From the NCBI GenBank assembly GCA_011389765.1, contig JAABTT010000003.1, positions 39,117 to 103,116 of the forward strand: a DNA stretch of 64,000 bases. Direction: 5' to 3'. The stretch is from Desulfohalobiaceae bacterium S24 (lineage in GTDB: Bacteria; Desulfobacterota; Desulfovibrionia; Desulfovibrionales; Desulfothermaceae). Both the position numbers and the translations under genes were made by a program. Numbering within the stretch: the first letter of the stretch is position 1; each line of letters begins with the position of its first letter. The notes below the pieces were generated by a model, which was given only the letters and a program-made list of their open reading frames with translations, was not told where the DNA came from and searched no databases. Shown in pieces: positions 43,445 through 52,249 of the stretch.

Positions 43445-45763
43445 ATGCCCTGTGTTCAATTCATCGTCAACGGCCAGGTTCAGGGGGTCGGTTTTCGCCC
43501 CTTTGTCTACCGTCTGGCCCTGGAATGCGGTTTAGGCGGTCATGTGCGCAATACCGCGGAGGGGGTGGAAATTCTCCTTCACGGAGAACAACAGGTTCTC
43601 GACCAATTTGAAACAGACTTTTCCCGGAATCTTCCTCCTCTGGCCGAAATAACTGCAATCCGCAAGCAGACTCTCATTGACCGGGCAGTTCCGCAAACAT
43701 TTGCCATCAAAGACAGCACGGCCGGGGTCAATCATCAGGTGCTCATCAGTCCGGACACCGCCACCTGCCCTGACTGCCTGAAGGAAATCGACGCCCCGGG
43801 GGACCGCCGCCGCGGCTACGCCTTCACCAACTGCACCGACTGCGGTCCCAGATTCACCATCACCCGCTCCATTCCCTATGATCGGGTTCAGACCTCCATG
43901 GCCTGCTTCCCCATGTGCCCTCTCTGCCAAAAGGAATACGACAACCCTCTGAACCGGAGGTTTCACGCCCAGCCCAACGCCTGCCCGGTCTGCGGCCCCG
44001 AACTCTGGTACACAACCTCCTTTGGAAAACGGCTGGAGGCGAAGCAGGGCTGCCTGTTTCAAGCGGCCCTGGATTTGCATCAAGGCTGCATTGTCGCCAT
44101 CAAAGGGCTCGGGGGCTTCCACCTGGCCTGCCGGGCCGGCGATGAACAGAGCATAGCAAGCCTGCGTCAGCGCAAAAGACGAAAGGACAAGCCATTGGCC
44201 GTCATGGTCCCCGACCTTGACGCGGCAAAGACCATCGCCGATATTTCAGGCCCGGAAACAGCCTGCTTGTGCTCCAGACAACGCCCCATTGTTCTCAGCA
44301 AAAAGAAAGACAAGGCCATGCTCCCTGAGGCCTTGGCCCCGGACACCGATCGTATCGGAATCATGCTGCCCTACACCCCCTTGCACCATCTCCTGCTCAA
44401 AGCCTATTCCGGTTTGACGGAGAACACAATTACCCCGGCCCTGGTCATGACTTCCGGGAATATAAGCGCAAAACCTCTGGCCCTGGGCAATCGGGAAGCC
44501 CTGGACCTGCTCCGGGAAGTCGCCGACCGCTTTCTTCTGCACAACCGGGATATCCTGATCCGCTGTGACGACTCCGTTCTGGGGGTAAGCCCGAAATCCG
44601 CTAGAACCGTTTTTTTTCGACGGGCCAGAGGCTATGTCCCCGCACCCATCTTTTTCAAAGCCACAGGCTCCAGCGTCCTGGGCCTGGGAGCCGAAAAAAA
44701 ATCAAGCGTCTGCCTGACCCTGGGCAATCGGGCCTATGTCTCCCAGCACCTGGGAGATCTCACCAACAGTGCTGTCTTCGACTATTTCCGGCACACCATC
44801 CGGCATCTCCAAACCATCCTCAAAATCCAACCCCAGGCCTTGATCGCCGACCTGCACCCGGATTTTTTGAGCACCCAATACGCGGATACCCGGCCGGATC
44901 TGCCTGTCCTGCAAGTGCAGCACCATTTTGCCCATCTCTATGCCGTGCTCGGGGAAAACCAGGTGGAGGAACCCCTCCTTGGACTCATCCTGGACGGCTC
45001 AGGTCTGGGAACGGATCAAACCCTGTGGGGAGGCGAGCTGCTCTGTCTTGATCCGGTCCGGGGCGAGCAGATACGGCTTGGCCACTTTGTCCCTGTGCCC
45101 CTACCCGGCGGGGACGCCGCTGTTCTGGAACCCTGGAAAACGGCCCTGGGCTATCTGCATGCCCTGAAGCATTCCGGAGCCGGGCTCAGACCCTGGCCCT
45201 GGGCCGAAAACAAGGCCAAGGCCGCTGCAACTGTCCGCGCCATGCTGGACAAGGATCTGAACTGCCCGATCACCAGCAGCTGCGGAAGGCTCTTTGACGC
45301 GGTTTCAGCTTTGCTTGGCCTGAGCCTGCACATCAGCTATGAAGGGCAAGCCGCAATCCGGCTGGAAAAGATCCAGGACCGGTCTGCACGAGGGTCGTAC
45401 CCCTGTCCGCTGATCAGCAGAAAAACCGGGTGCCTTCTGGACACGCTGACTTTGTTCCGGTCTGTGCTCGAAGACTGGGAAAAAGGCGTATCACCCGTCC
45501 TCATCAGCCGCCGCTTCCATACCGGCTTGACACAGGGCCTCTGCCGATGGGCGCAGACGGCTGCCCAAAGGACCGGAATCAGAAAAATCGGGCTCAGCGG
45601 AGGCGTGCTTCAGAATCTGACCCTGGCCGACGAACTCCCCATGGCCTTAGAAAAAGTTGGACTCGAAGTTGTATTCCACAATTTTCTGCCGCCGAACGAC
45701 GGCTGCATTGCCTTCGGGCAGGCCGTCTTTGGGCACTACAGCCTGAGGAACTCTAAAAGTTAA
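43445..45763 (+). CDS. hypF: Carbamoyltransferase HypF ([NiFe]-hydrogenase maturation)
   Basis: The 772-residue protein has the full HypF layout: acylphosphatase domain (VNGQVQGVGFRPFVYRLALE), two zinc fingers (CPDCLKEI with CTDCGPRFT, and CPLCQKEY with CPVCGPELW), a YrdC-like domain (GCIVAIKGLGGFHLACRAGD, KRRKDKPLAVMVPD, TSGNISAKPL) and a Kae1-like C-terminal domain (VQHHFAHLYAVLGEN, LDGSGLGTDQTLWGGELL, LSGGVLQN). It makes the carbamoyl-AMP and thiocarbamoyl-HypE precursor of the cyanide ligands. No other hyp or hydrogenase gene is in this window. Confidence 0.97.
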   Translation: MPCVQFIVNGQVQGVGFRPFVYRLALECGLGGHVRNTAEGVEILLHGEQQVLDQFETDFSRNLPPLAEITAIRKQTLIDRAVPQTFAIKDSTAGVNHQVLISPDTATCPDCLKEIDAPGDRRRGYAFTNCTDCGPRFTITRSIPYDRVQTSMACFPMCPLCQKEYDNPLNRRFHAQPNACPVCGPELWYTTSFGKRLEAKQGCLFQAALDLHQGCIVAIKGLGGFHLACRAGDEQSIASLRQRKRRKDKPLAVMVPDLDAAKTIADISGPETACLCSRQRPIVLSKKKDKAMLPEALAPDTDRIGIMLPYTPLHHLLLKAYSGLTENTITPALVMTSGNISAKPLALGNREALDLLREVADRFLLHNRDILIRCDDSVLGVSPKSARTVFFRRARGYVPAPIFFKATGSSVLGLGAEKKSSVCLTLGNRAYVSQHLGDLTNSAVFDYFRHTIRHLQTILKIQPQALIADLHPDFLSTQYADTRPDLPVLQVQHHFAHLYAVLGENQVEEPLLGLILDGSGLGTDQTLWGGELLCLDPVRGEQIRLGHFVPVPLPGGDAAVLEPWKTALGYLHALKHSGAGLRPWPWAENKAKAAATVRAMLDKDLNCPITSSCGRLFDAVSALLGLSLHISYEGQAAIRLEKIQDRSARGSYPCPLISRKTGCLLDTLTLFRSVLEDWEKGVSPVLISRRFHTGLTQGLCRWAQTAAQRTGIRKIGLSGGVLQNLTLADELPMALEKVGLEVVFHNFLPPNDGCIAFGQAVFGHYSLRNSKS

Positions 45764-45838
45764 TATTGAAGATTTAATATTGCTGAATATAAGAAAATCA
45801 AGAAGTTACCAAGGCTCTATCCAAAAACATTTTCTTAA
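45760..45838 (+). repeat. AT-rich intergenic repeat, copy b
   Basis: Nearly identical to 38370-38465 (GAAGATTTAATATTGCTGAA, TATAAGAAAATCAAGAAGTT, CCAAAAACATTTTCTTAA). It fills the hypF-ruvX gap, and its last bases come within 14 bases of the ruvX start, so it may contribute the promoter or leader of ruvX. Confidence 0.75.
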
Positions 45839-45851
45839 TCCAAAATTCTAT

Positions 45852-46256
45852 ATGCGCTACCTGGGCATCGACTTCGGGCTGAAGCGGATAGGATTGGCCG
45901 TCACCGATCCTGCAGGGACAATGGCTTTTCCCTTTACAACGCTTGTTAAGAAAGACAGAACGAGTTTTTTTGTCGAACTGCTCGCGGTACTGGAACAAGA
46001 AGACATCCAAGGCATTGTGGTGGGCCTGCCCCAAAGCCTTGACGGCCGGGAGACACTGCGGACCAGACAGGTTATAAATTTTGTCCGGCGCTTGCAGCGC
46101 CGGACAGACCTGCCCGTCTTCCTGACGGATGAAAGTCTGAGCTCGGAAGAGGCGGAAGAACGACTGCGGGCCGCAGGGCTGAACCCGGAGAAGAGAAAAG
46201 CGGTCCTCGATCAGGAGGCTGCCGTGATCATCCTGCAAAGACACCTCAATTCATAA
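45852..46256 (+). CDS. ruvX: Pre-16S rRNA nuclease YqgF / RuvX
   Basis: The 134-residue RNase H-fold protein starts YLGIDFGLKRIGLAVTDPAG, with GIVVGLPQSLDGRE in the middle and DESLSSEEAEERLR plus DQEAAVIILQ near the end, the three acidic motifs of the YqgF family. It matures the 5' end of 16S rRNA. The ATG at 45852 fits the family; upstream in-frame codons belong to the repeat. It is followed 13 bases later by mltG, a frequent neighbour. Confidence 0.95.
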   Translation: MRYLGIDFGLKRIGLAVTDPAGTMAFPFTTLVKKDRTSFFVELLAVLEQEDIQGIVVGLPQSLDGRETLRTRQVINFVRRLQRRTDLPVFLTDESLSSEEAEERLRAAGLNPEKRKAVLDQEAAVIILQRHLNS

Positions 46257-46269
46257 GGGCCGAAATTCT

Positions 46270-47277
46270 ATGGATTTCATAAAATTTTTCCTTTCGTTTT
46301 CACTCGCGCTGCTCATGGTCTTCAGCGCCCTTTTTGTCTACAGGTATCTGCATTTCCCCATCCAGGACCCCGGCAGGCAGCATATCGTAAACATTCCGGA
46401 AGGGACCACTTTTCAGGAAGCGGCCCGCATACTGCACACACAAAAAATCATCGGCGATCCGTTCAAATTCAAGATTCTGGCTCGAATCAGCGGCGCCGCT
46501 TCCAAAATTCAAGCGGGCGAATTCGCCGTGCACACCAAGTGGTCCAGGCCCGAACTCCTGAAGAGCCTGGTCAGCGGACAGGGGCTGCTCCACACCTTGC
46601 GTATTCCGGAAGGACTGACCTGGTGGGAGATCGGAAGGCTGGTGGAAAAAAGCGGACTCACAACTTTCAAGCGCTTCAAGCAGGCAGTCCACAGCCAGGA
46701 CCTGCTCCGGGAGTTCGGCATTCCGGCCGCTAGCGCCGAGGGCTACCTCTTTCCGGAAACCTATTCCCTGCCAAGACCCAAAGACCAGGAGGCCAAACCC
46801 ATTGTCCGCATGCTCATTCGAGAGTGTCTGAAAAATCTCCGTGAACATGTTTGGCCGGAGGGACTCCCGAGCCGGACCGCAAGGCATACACTCATCACCC
46901 TGGCTTCTCTCGTGGAAAAAGAAACGGCCCAAGCCGAGGAGCGGAGCCGCATAGCCGGAGTGTTCAGCAACCGCCTCAACAAAGGAATGCGCCTGCAATG
47001 CGATCCAACGGTGATTTATGGTCTCGGGTCTGATTTCAACGGAAATTTGACGCGGAAGGACCTCAACAATCCGAAAAATCCCTATAATACCTACCGGCAT
47101 TCCGGCCTGCCCCCGGGACCGATCTGCTCTCCCGGCCTGGCCTCCATCAAAGCAGCAATGGAGCCTGAAGACCATGATTTGTATTATTTTGTAGCCACAG
47201 ACAAGGGCTTCCACGCCTTCTCCAGGACCCTCAAGGAGCATAACGCAGCCGTACGGAAATACCAGCTCAATCCTTGA
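46270..47277 (+). CDS. mltG: Endolytic murein transglycosylase
   Basis: The 335-residue YceG-family protein has one N-terminal membrane anchor (FFLSFSLALLMVFSALFVYR), a LysM-like subdomain (VNIPEGTTFQEAARILHTQK, GEFAVHTKWSRPELLKSLVS, VHTLRIPEGLTWWEIGRLVE-like strings) and the catalytic part (SAEGYLFPETYSLPRP, ITLASLVEKETAQAEERSRI, LQCDPTVIYGLG and YNTYRHSGLPPGPI). The Glu in LVEKETA is the expected catalytic residue. It cleaves nascent glycan strands. Confidence 0.96.
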   Translation: MDFIKFFLSFSLALLMVFSALFVYRYLHFPIQDPGRQHIVNIPEGTTFQEAARILHTQKIIGDPFKFKILARISGAASKIQAGEFAVHTKWSRPELLKSLVSGQGLLHTLRIPEGLTWWEIGRLVEKSGLTTFKRFKQAVHSQDLLREFGIPAASAEGYLFPETYSLPRPKDQEAKPIVRMLIRECLKNLREHVWPEGLPSRTARHTLITLASLVEKETAQAEERSRIAGVFSNRLNKGMRLQCDPTVIYGLGSDFNGNLTRKDLNNPKNPYNTYRHSGLPPGPICSPGLASIKAAMEPEDHDLYYFVATDKGFHAFSRTLKEHNAAVRKYQLNP

Positions 47278-47293
47278 GCGGACGATCCTTTGT

Positions 47294-47800
47294 CTATTCT
47301 TCTATCCTGCAGCTGGTCCCGTTCTGCAGGCAGGCCTGGATGTCCGGATGGCGGGACAGGGAGCGCAGAAACTGGTCGGTGCGCTGATTCATGCGGTCCT
47401 TGAACAGCTGCACCACGCGGAGCATGATGTTGTAGCCGAGAGCGGCATCCTCTTGAAACAGGTTCCACAGGACGCTCCCCGGCAAAACAATAATCCGGCT
47501 TTTCTCCACGCATACGGCCGTTGCTGAGCGTTCGGTTTCAGCGATAAACGAGGACACCCCAAAAGAACAGCCCGGACCCACCTCACTCAAAGTGAGAAGC
47601 ATATTGCCTTTTGTCCGGCAATTCAAAAAGACCCTGCCGGCCAGAAGCATACAAAAGGTATCGGCCTTTTCGCCTTGCCGGAAAAGCACGGTCTCCGGCT
47701 GCACTTCCTGAAGCGCGGCCACTGCTCCGATTTTTTCCAATTCTGCTTCAGGCAGGTCCTGAAGAAGAAATATTTTTCTCAGCTGTTTTGTATTGACCAT
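47294..47800 (-). CDS. Stand-alone cyclic-nucleotide-binding-domain protein (first of two)
   Basis: The 168-residue protein is a single CAP-type beta-roll (LPEAELEKIGAVAALQEVQP, TVLFRQGEKADTFCMLLAGR, GPGCSFGVSSFIAETERSAT) followed by helices, with no DNA-binding domain. The phosphate-binding cassette reads FGVSSFI in place of FGExxL, lacking the glutamate that contacts cAMP ribose, so binding of cyclic nucleotide is uncertain. The next gene on the same strand encodes a paralogue of the same length. Confidence 0.8.
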   Translation of the reverse strand: MVNTKQLRKIFLLQDLPEAELEKIGAVAALQEVQPETVLFRQGEKADTFCMLLAGRVFLNCRTKGNMLLTLSEVGPGCSFGVSSFIAETERSATAVCVEKSRIIVLPGSVLWNLFQEDAALGYNIMLRVVQLFKDRMNQRTDQFLRSLSRHPDIQACLQNGTSCRIEE

Positions 47801-47902
47801 GCAAGGGGAATTCCGATTTTGGGCTAAGGTGTATAAAACTATTGATACGCGGTACGAGAACCTTCTGGGTTGCGGGCGGGGCCGGCTTTAGGAGTAAGGC
47901 CC

Positions 47903-48409
47903 TTAAAGTACCGGAGCCAGGTGACCCAGATCACCCAGACGGTCCATGGTTTCGGGATGCTGATCCAGAGCGCGCATGATCATCCTGGTGCGATTGGCCA
48001 TAATCTGCTGAAACAGCTTCGCCAGCCGGTACATGAACTCAAATCCCAAACGTTTGTCCTCTTCAAACATTTGGGTCAATTTGTCCACCGGAAGGCTGAT
48101 CAATTCGCAAGTTTCTTTACAGATGGCGGTGGAGGCGGCTCTGGCCCCGGAAACCAGGGAAGAAACCCCAAAGGCATACCCTGAATTGACGCTCGTCAAA
48201 ATCACGGTCAACTCCGGCTGAAGCTCTACCTGCAGAGCGACCTGGCCCATAAGCACCATGTAAAAATACTCAATGTTTTCATTGAGCCGGAACAAGACCG
48301 TCCCGGCGCTGTAAATATTCAACTGCGCCTCTGATGCCACTTTGGCCTGCAATTCCTGGGGCATATCCTTCATGAGGTGGATCTTTCTCAGGTCTTCAAC
48401 CCGAACCAT
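47903..48409 (-). CDS. Stand-alone cyclic-nucleotide-binding-domain protein (second of two)
   Basis: The 168-residue paralogue starts VRVEDLRKIHLMKDMPQELQ and has TVLFRLNENIEYFYMVLMGQ, YAFGVSSLVSGARAASTAIC and a helical tail (GFEFMYRLAKLFQQIMANRT). As in its neighbour the FGE cassette is FGV, and no helix-turn-helix is present. The ATG at 48409 has GGGAGA upstream; a longer frame to 48505 would run into the antiporter terminator. It lies just downstream of the Mrp operon, separated by a strong hairpin. Confidence 0.8.
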   Translation of the reverse strand: MVRVEDLRKIHLMKDMPQELQAKVASEAQLNIYSAGTVLFRLNENIEYFYMVLMGQVALQVELQPELTVILTSVNSGYAFGVSSLVSGARAASTAICKETCELISLPVDKLTQMFEEDKRLGFEFMYRLAKLFQQIMANRTRMIMRALDQHPETMDRLGDLGHLAPVL

Positions 48410-48459
48410 AGTATTGTCTCCCTGCAGGCTTCTCAACCCCGCCTTCCCATGTCCCAAGC

Positions 48460-48498
48460 CACATAAACGGGCAGGGTCTTCCCCTGCCCGTTTATGTG
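48460..48498 (-). terminator. Strong hairpin at the 3' end of the Mrp operon
   Basis: CACATAAACGGGCAGGG and its complement form a 17-bp stem with a TCTT loop. The stop codon of the last antiporter gene (48492-48494) is inside the stem. It should end the operon transcript, or protect its 3' end. Confidence 0.75.
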
Positions 48499-50264
48499 CA
48501 GACAAAAATCAAAAAAATGAACACGGTCGCCACGGCCGCCCCAAAGCCGATGGGTAAACTCCCTTTCTGGACATCTGCATACAGGCGGTACTTTTTCATC
48601 TCCAGACGCTTGCCCCGGTAACCCAAAAGGGCCCAGCCATTCACTGCGAAAAACAAGAGCAGTCCGCTGGTCATATTTTGAAAGACAACAGACAGCCCTG
48701 TGGACAAGGTCCTGACCCATTGTTCGGCTCGGGCGTTGACCGTATTCAGCCCCTGATCCAAAACCCGGTAGGCGCCGCGGCCGAACATGCGGTAGAACCA
48801 GTCCGCATCCAGATTGGTGGAGCGGATTTCCGGCGGATAATATCCGGAGAGGATGAGCAGGGCAAAGGCCAAGGCCCCGAACATAAGCAGCTGCAGCTGC
48901 CCGATGACATGGGCTCCGGTATACGGGACATAGTCCACCGGAAAGGGCAGAATCCTATACAGCGGATCAGGAAAGATCCCGAGGCCCACGCACATGAAGG
49001 CGGCCAAACCCATGGCCAGAAGCATGTTCCAGGGTGGCTCCCTGGTCCTGATCCCGGAATCGTGCCCGAAAAAGGTGAAAAAGGGAACCTTGATCCCGGC
49101 ATGGTGAAAGACGCCGGCTGAGGCAAACTGCAGAATCAGCCAGACAACAGCCATTTTTTCATGGGCTGAGGCGCTGACCACCATGGATTTGCTCACAAAC
49201 CCGCTGAACAGGGGAAAAGCGGAGATGGAGGCCGCCCCCACCATGCAGAAAAGACAGGTCAGGGGCATGGTCTTGTACAGTCCCCCGATTTCGGTGCATT
49301 TGATTTTCCCGGTCATATGCAAAACAGACCCGGCCGCCATGAACAAAAGGGCCTTGTACAGAATGTGGCAGAAGGCGTGCGAAACCGCCCCGTTCAGAGC
49401 CAAAGCCGTTCCGATCCCGATACCGCAGAGCATGAAACCCACCTGATTGAGCAGGCTGTACGCCAAAACCCGGCGGATATCATTCTCCAAAACGGCATAA
49501 AAAATGGGTACAAAGACCATGATCGCCCCGATCCAGATGAGCGGAGCCGCTCCGGGGAAGGTCCTGGCCATGAGGTAGACCGCACTCTTGGTGGTAAAGG
49601 CGCTCAAAAAAACCGTGCTGCTAGGCGTTCCCATGGGATAGGCATCCGGCAGCCAGGCATGCAGGGGAATGGCCGCCGCGTTCAGGGCGATCCCGATAAA
49701 AATCAGCCAGGATCCGGCCCCGTCCAGTCCAATATAATCAAATTCCAGGGTTCCCCTGGTCTGCACATACAGCACGATCCCCGCCAACAGGAAAAGACCG
49801 CCGATGAGATGCACCAGGATATATCTGAATCCCGCATCCCGGGCTTCCCGGGTCCTGGATGCCAAAATGAGAAAAGTGGAGCTCACGGCCATGAACTCCC
49901 AGAAAATATACAGTGTCAAAAAATCCCCGGCATAGATCACGCCGAGAGTGCTCCCGGCATAGACCAGAGCAGCCGTATGCTGGAGATCATCCTTGACCTG
50001 AAGGGCGAAAAGCAGGCCGAGAAAGGTCATGATGCAGAAGATATACCCAAAAACCATGCTCAGCTTGTCCACCCGGCAAAAGACCAGGGTGTAGCCCCAA
50101 AATTCCCCGGTACAGGCCCTGCCCTCCGGCAGAGACAGCAAAAGGAGCCAGACCGCCGCCGGCAGCAGGAGCAGATACACGGACTTGGCCTTGCCCCGCA
50201 AGAAGGGTACCAGGCCGGCGCCGAGGATCAAGATCAGGGCAGGCGACAGGAGATCAGCGATCAT
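48492..50264 (-). CDS. Mrp/Mbh-type antiporter large subunit (third, NuoL/MrpA-MrpD-like)
   Basis: The 590-residue membrane protein has 14 or more membrane segments and the proton-translocating core of the NuoL/M/N-MrpA/D family: the key Glu in LYIFWEFMAVSSTFLILASR, a transport-channel Lys in FTTKSAVYLMAR, a conserved HAWLPDAYPMGTPSS loop and a YSLLNQVGFMLCGIGIG segment. An extra C-terminal helix-rich region (ADWFYRMFGRGAYRVLDQGL to the end) makes it longer than its paralogues. It is the last gene of the operon and is preceded by small membrane-protein genes, the first overlapping it by 11 bases. Confidence 0.88.
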   Translation of the reverse strand: MIADLLSPALILILGAGLVPFLRGKAKSVYLLLLPAAVWLLLLSLPEGRACTGEFWGYTLVFCRVDKLSMVFGYIFCIMTFLGLLFALQVKDDLQHTAALVYAGSTLGVIYAGDFLTLYIFWEFMAVSSTFLILASRTREARDAGFRYILVHLIGGLFLLAGIVLYVQTRGTLEFDYIGLDGAGSWLIFIGIALNAAAIPLHAWLPDAYPMGTPSSTVFLSAFTTKSAVYLMARTFPGAAPLIWIGAIMVFVPIFYAVLENDIRRVLAYSLLNQVGFMLCGIGIGTALALNGAVSHAFCHILYKALLFMAAGSVLHMTGKIKCTEIGGLYKTMPLTCLFCMVGAASISAFPLFSGFVSKSMVVSASAHEKMAVVWLILQFASAGVFHHAGIKVPFFTFFGHDSGIRTREPPWNMLLAMGLAAFMCVGLGIFPDPLYRILPFPVDYVPYTGAHVIGQLQLLMFGALAFALLILSGYYPPEIRSTNLDADWFYRMFGRGAYRVLDQGLNTVNARAEQWVRTLSTGLSVVFQNMTSGLLLFFAVNGWALLGYRGKRLEMKKYRLYADVQKGSLPIGFGAAVATVFIFLIFVCT

Positions 50265-50487
50265 AATAGTTCTCGCGGCGCATCACGATCAAACGCAGAA
50301 TTTTGGCCAGAAAAATAAGCAAAACACAGGACACAAAGCCGTAAACGGCAAAAAATCCAAAGGATTCCTCCCAGGGAAAGGCGTTGTGCTTGTGAATGAA
50401 AAGCTCGGCAAGCAGCAGGAGAATCAGGGAACAATAAAACAGAAACAAGAGCCTGCTCACGTTTTTTGGCTTGTCAAAGAGTGCCAT
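50254..50487 (-). CDS. Small membrane protein of the Mrp operon
   Basis: The 77-residue product has two predicted membrane helices (VSRLLFLFYCSLILLLLAEL and FGFFAVYGFVSCVLLIFLAK) and a basic, Tyr-rich end. The ATG at 50487 has GGAG upstream. The 3' end overlaps the next antiporter gene by 11 bases. I do not recognise the family; position suggests an accessory subunit. Confidence 0.7.
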   Translation of the reverse strand: MALFDKPKNVSRLLFLFYCSLILLLLAELFIHKHNAFPWEESFGFFAVYGFVSCVLLIFLAKILRLIVMRRENYYDR

Positions 50488-50556
50488 ATCCCGCTCCAAT
50501 GTCCTTATACATCAGCAGTTTTGTCATTCCGAAAGAATCTGCGAATGAATTTGGTT

Positions 50557-50694
50557 TCACACAGCAAAAATAAGCAGCAAATAGAGGCTCGCCACAGTCA
50601 CGGCTATATGGAACACGGTTCGGTAGCCAGGGACCGGCTCGTGCTCCAGGATTTCCGATTGGTGACGATCCATGTCGTGCAGGGTGTTTTTCAT
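50557..50694 (-). CDS. Very small membrane protein in the Mrp operon (45 residues)
   Basis: Reading the minus strand gives MKNTLHDMDRHQSEILEHEP followed by VPGYRTVFHIAVTVASLYLL and LIFAV, then TGA. One membrane helix follows an acidic/histidine-rich head. An in-frame ATG at 50706 would add four residues. It fits exactly in the gap between the second antiporter gene and the 77-residue gene on the same strand. The ribosome-binding site is weak. Conservation could not be checked. Confidence 0.55.
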   Translation of the reverse strand: MKNTLHDMDRHQSEILEHEPVPGYRTVFHIAVTVASLYLLLIFAV

Positions 50695-50715
50695 GACAAA
50701 ACGCATCGGCCTGAA

Positions 50716-52185
50716 TCAGGGAATTTGCAGCCCGTTTTTGATGAGCTGTACAAACATATTCGGATACACAAACAGGCCTACTGACATCGCAGCCGTGATG
50801 AGCAAGGGAACCAGGCAGCAGGCCGGAGCCTCTTGAATGCCCGCATCCTGGGAAGCTTGAGGCCTCCCGAAAAATGCGCGATAGACAATGGGCAGGAAGT
50901 AGAACCCGTTCAAAAATGAACTCAGCAGGAGGACCACTAGGAAGAGGGTCTGACCCGAGTCAATAGTCCCCAGCACCAGAAGCCATTTACTGTAGAAGCC
51001 TCCGGTGGGGGGCAGCCCGATCACTCCCAGGGAGCCCACAAAAAAGGCCCCGAAGGTCCAGGGCATGCGTTTTCCCAGACCATCCATCCGGCTGATATAT
51101 TTTGTGCCTGTGGCTACAAAAATGGCCCCGGCACAGAAAAAAAGCGTAATTTTCCCAAAGGCGTGCATGGCGATATGGATCACGCCTCCGAGCAGCCCTT
51201 CCGGAGTCAACAGCGCCACCCCGAGGACGACATAGGACAGCTGGCTGATGGTGGAGAAAGCCAGCCGGCGTTTGAGTTCATCCTGGGACAAGGCGATGCA
51301 GGATGCGACGATAATGGTGAAGGAGGCCAGCCAGGCCACAGGTAATCCTAAATCGGCCGCAGCCAGAAGGTCAATCCCGAAGATTCCGGTCAAAACCCGG
51401 ACGATGCTGAAAACACCCACTTTGACCACGGCCACGGCATGCAGTAAAGCGCTCACCGGGGTGGGGGCGACCATAGCCGCGGGAAGCCAGGAATGAAAAG
51501 GCATGATTCCGGCCTTGGCAAAACCCAGGACAAACATCAAGAGCAAAACCAGCAGAGCGGGCCCGGACAACTCGCCGCTCAAAATCCCCTGGACATTAAA
51601 ATCAAGAGTCCCGGACAGATGATAACAGATGAGCATTGCCGGCAGGACGAGACCGATGGAGGTCCCCAGGATAAAGATCAAATATTTGCGGCCCGAGATC
51701 CTGGCCTCCTGGTCCTGATGGTGCGTGACCAGAGGGTAGGTGGCCAGGGACAGCAGTTCGTAGAACAGATACAGGGTCAGAAGATTCGCGGAAAAAGCCA
51801 CGCCGATGGTGGCCGAGAGGGCCAAAGCAAAAAAAACAAAATACCTGGTCTGGCCGTGTTCCTGCAGGCCCCGCATATACCCGACGGAATAGACACTGGT
51901 CACGATCCACAAAAAAGAGGCCACCAGGGCAAAAAGCAGCCCCAGGCCGTCAACCTTGAAAGCCAGGCTCGCCCCAGGGGCTATGCTAATCAAAGTCAGG
52001 GCGAATTCCCGGCCCTGAAGCACAGCCGGGAGCATGGACAGCACCAGCAGAAATTTGCAGATGGCCGCGAAAAAAGTCCAGGCTTCCCGGACATTGGGCC
52101 GCTGCCCCGATAGCAAAAGCATGGGTATCACGCCTAAAGAGACGACAACAGCCAGCAGGGGACGGAGGGAGAAGATCTGATCCAT
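50716..52185 (-). CDS. Mrp-type antiporter large subunit (second MrpD-like)
   Basis: The 489-residue membrane protein is of MrpD length with the family's core features: key Glu in LYLFYELLSLATYPLVTHH, loop FHSWLPAAMVAPTPVSALLH, transport Lys in HAVAVVKVGVFSIVR, and STISQLSYVVLGVALL. It is a second MrpD-type subunit in the same operon. It is separated from the first MrpD gene upstream by a 626-bp gap filled by a palindromic repeat element, which may interrupt co-transcription. Confidence 0.9.
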   Translation of the reverse strand: MDQIFSLRPLLAVVVSLGVIPMLLLSGQRPNVREAWTFFAAICKFLLVLSMLPAVLQGREFALTLISIAPGASLAFKVDGLGLLFALVASFLWIVTSVYSVGYMRGLQEHGQTRYFVFFALALSATIGVAFSANLLTLYLFYELLSLATYPLVTHHQDQEARISGRKYLIFILGTSIGLVLPAMLICYHLSGTLDFNVQGILSGELSGPALLVLLLMFVLGFAKAGIMPFHSWLPAAMVAPTPVSALLHAVAVVKVGVFSIVRVLTGIFGIDLLAAADLGLPVAWLASFTIIVASCIALSQDELKRRLAFSTISQLSYVVLGVALLTPEGLLGGVIHIAMHAFGKITLFFCAGAIFVATGTKYISRMDGLGKRMPWTFGAFFVGSLGVIGLPPTGGFYSKWLLVLGTIDSGQTLFLVVLLLSSFLNGFYFLPIVYRAFFGRPQASQDAGIQEAPACCLVPLLITAAMSVGLFVYPNMFVQLIKNGLQIP

Positions 52186-52249
52186 GAAAGGGCTTTTACA
52201 TTGAAAATTGAATATTTCAGATTGAAGATTACGGAAATATATCTCTTTC

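Noticed and set aside
49317..50318. Long plus-strand frame opposite the third antiporter subunit
   Set aside because: Gln/Gly/Lys/Asp-rich composition typical of the shadow of a membrane-protein gene; no start context or family pattern.
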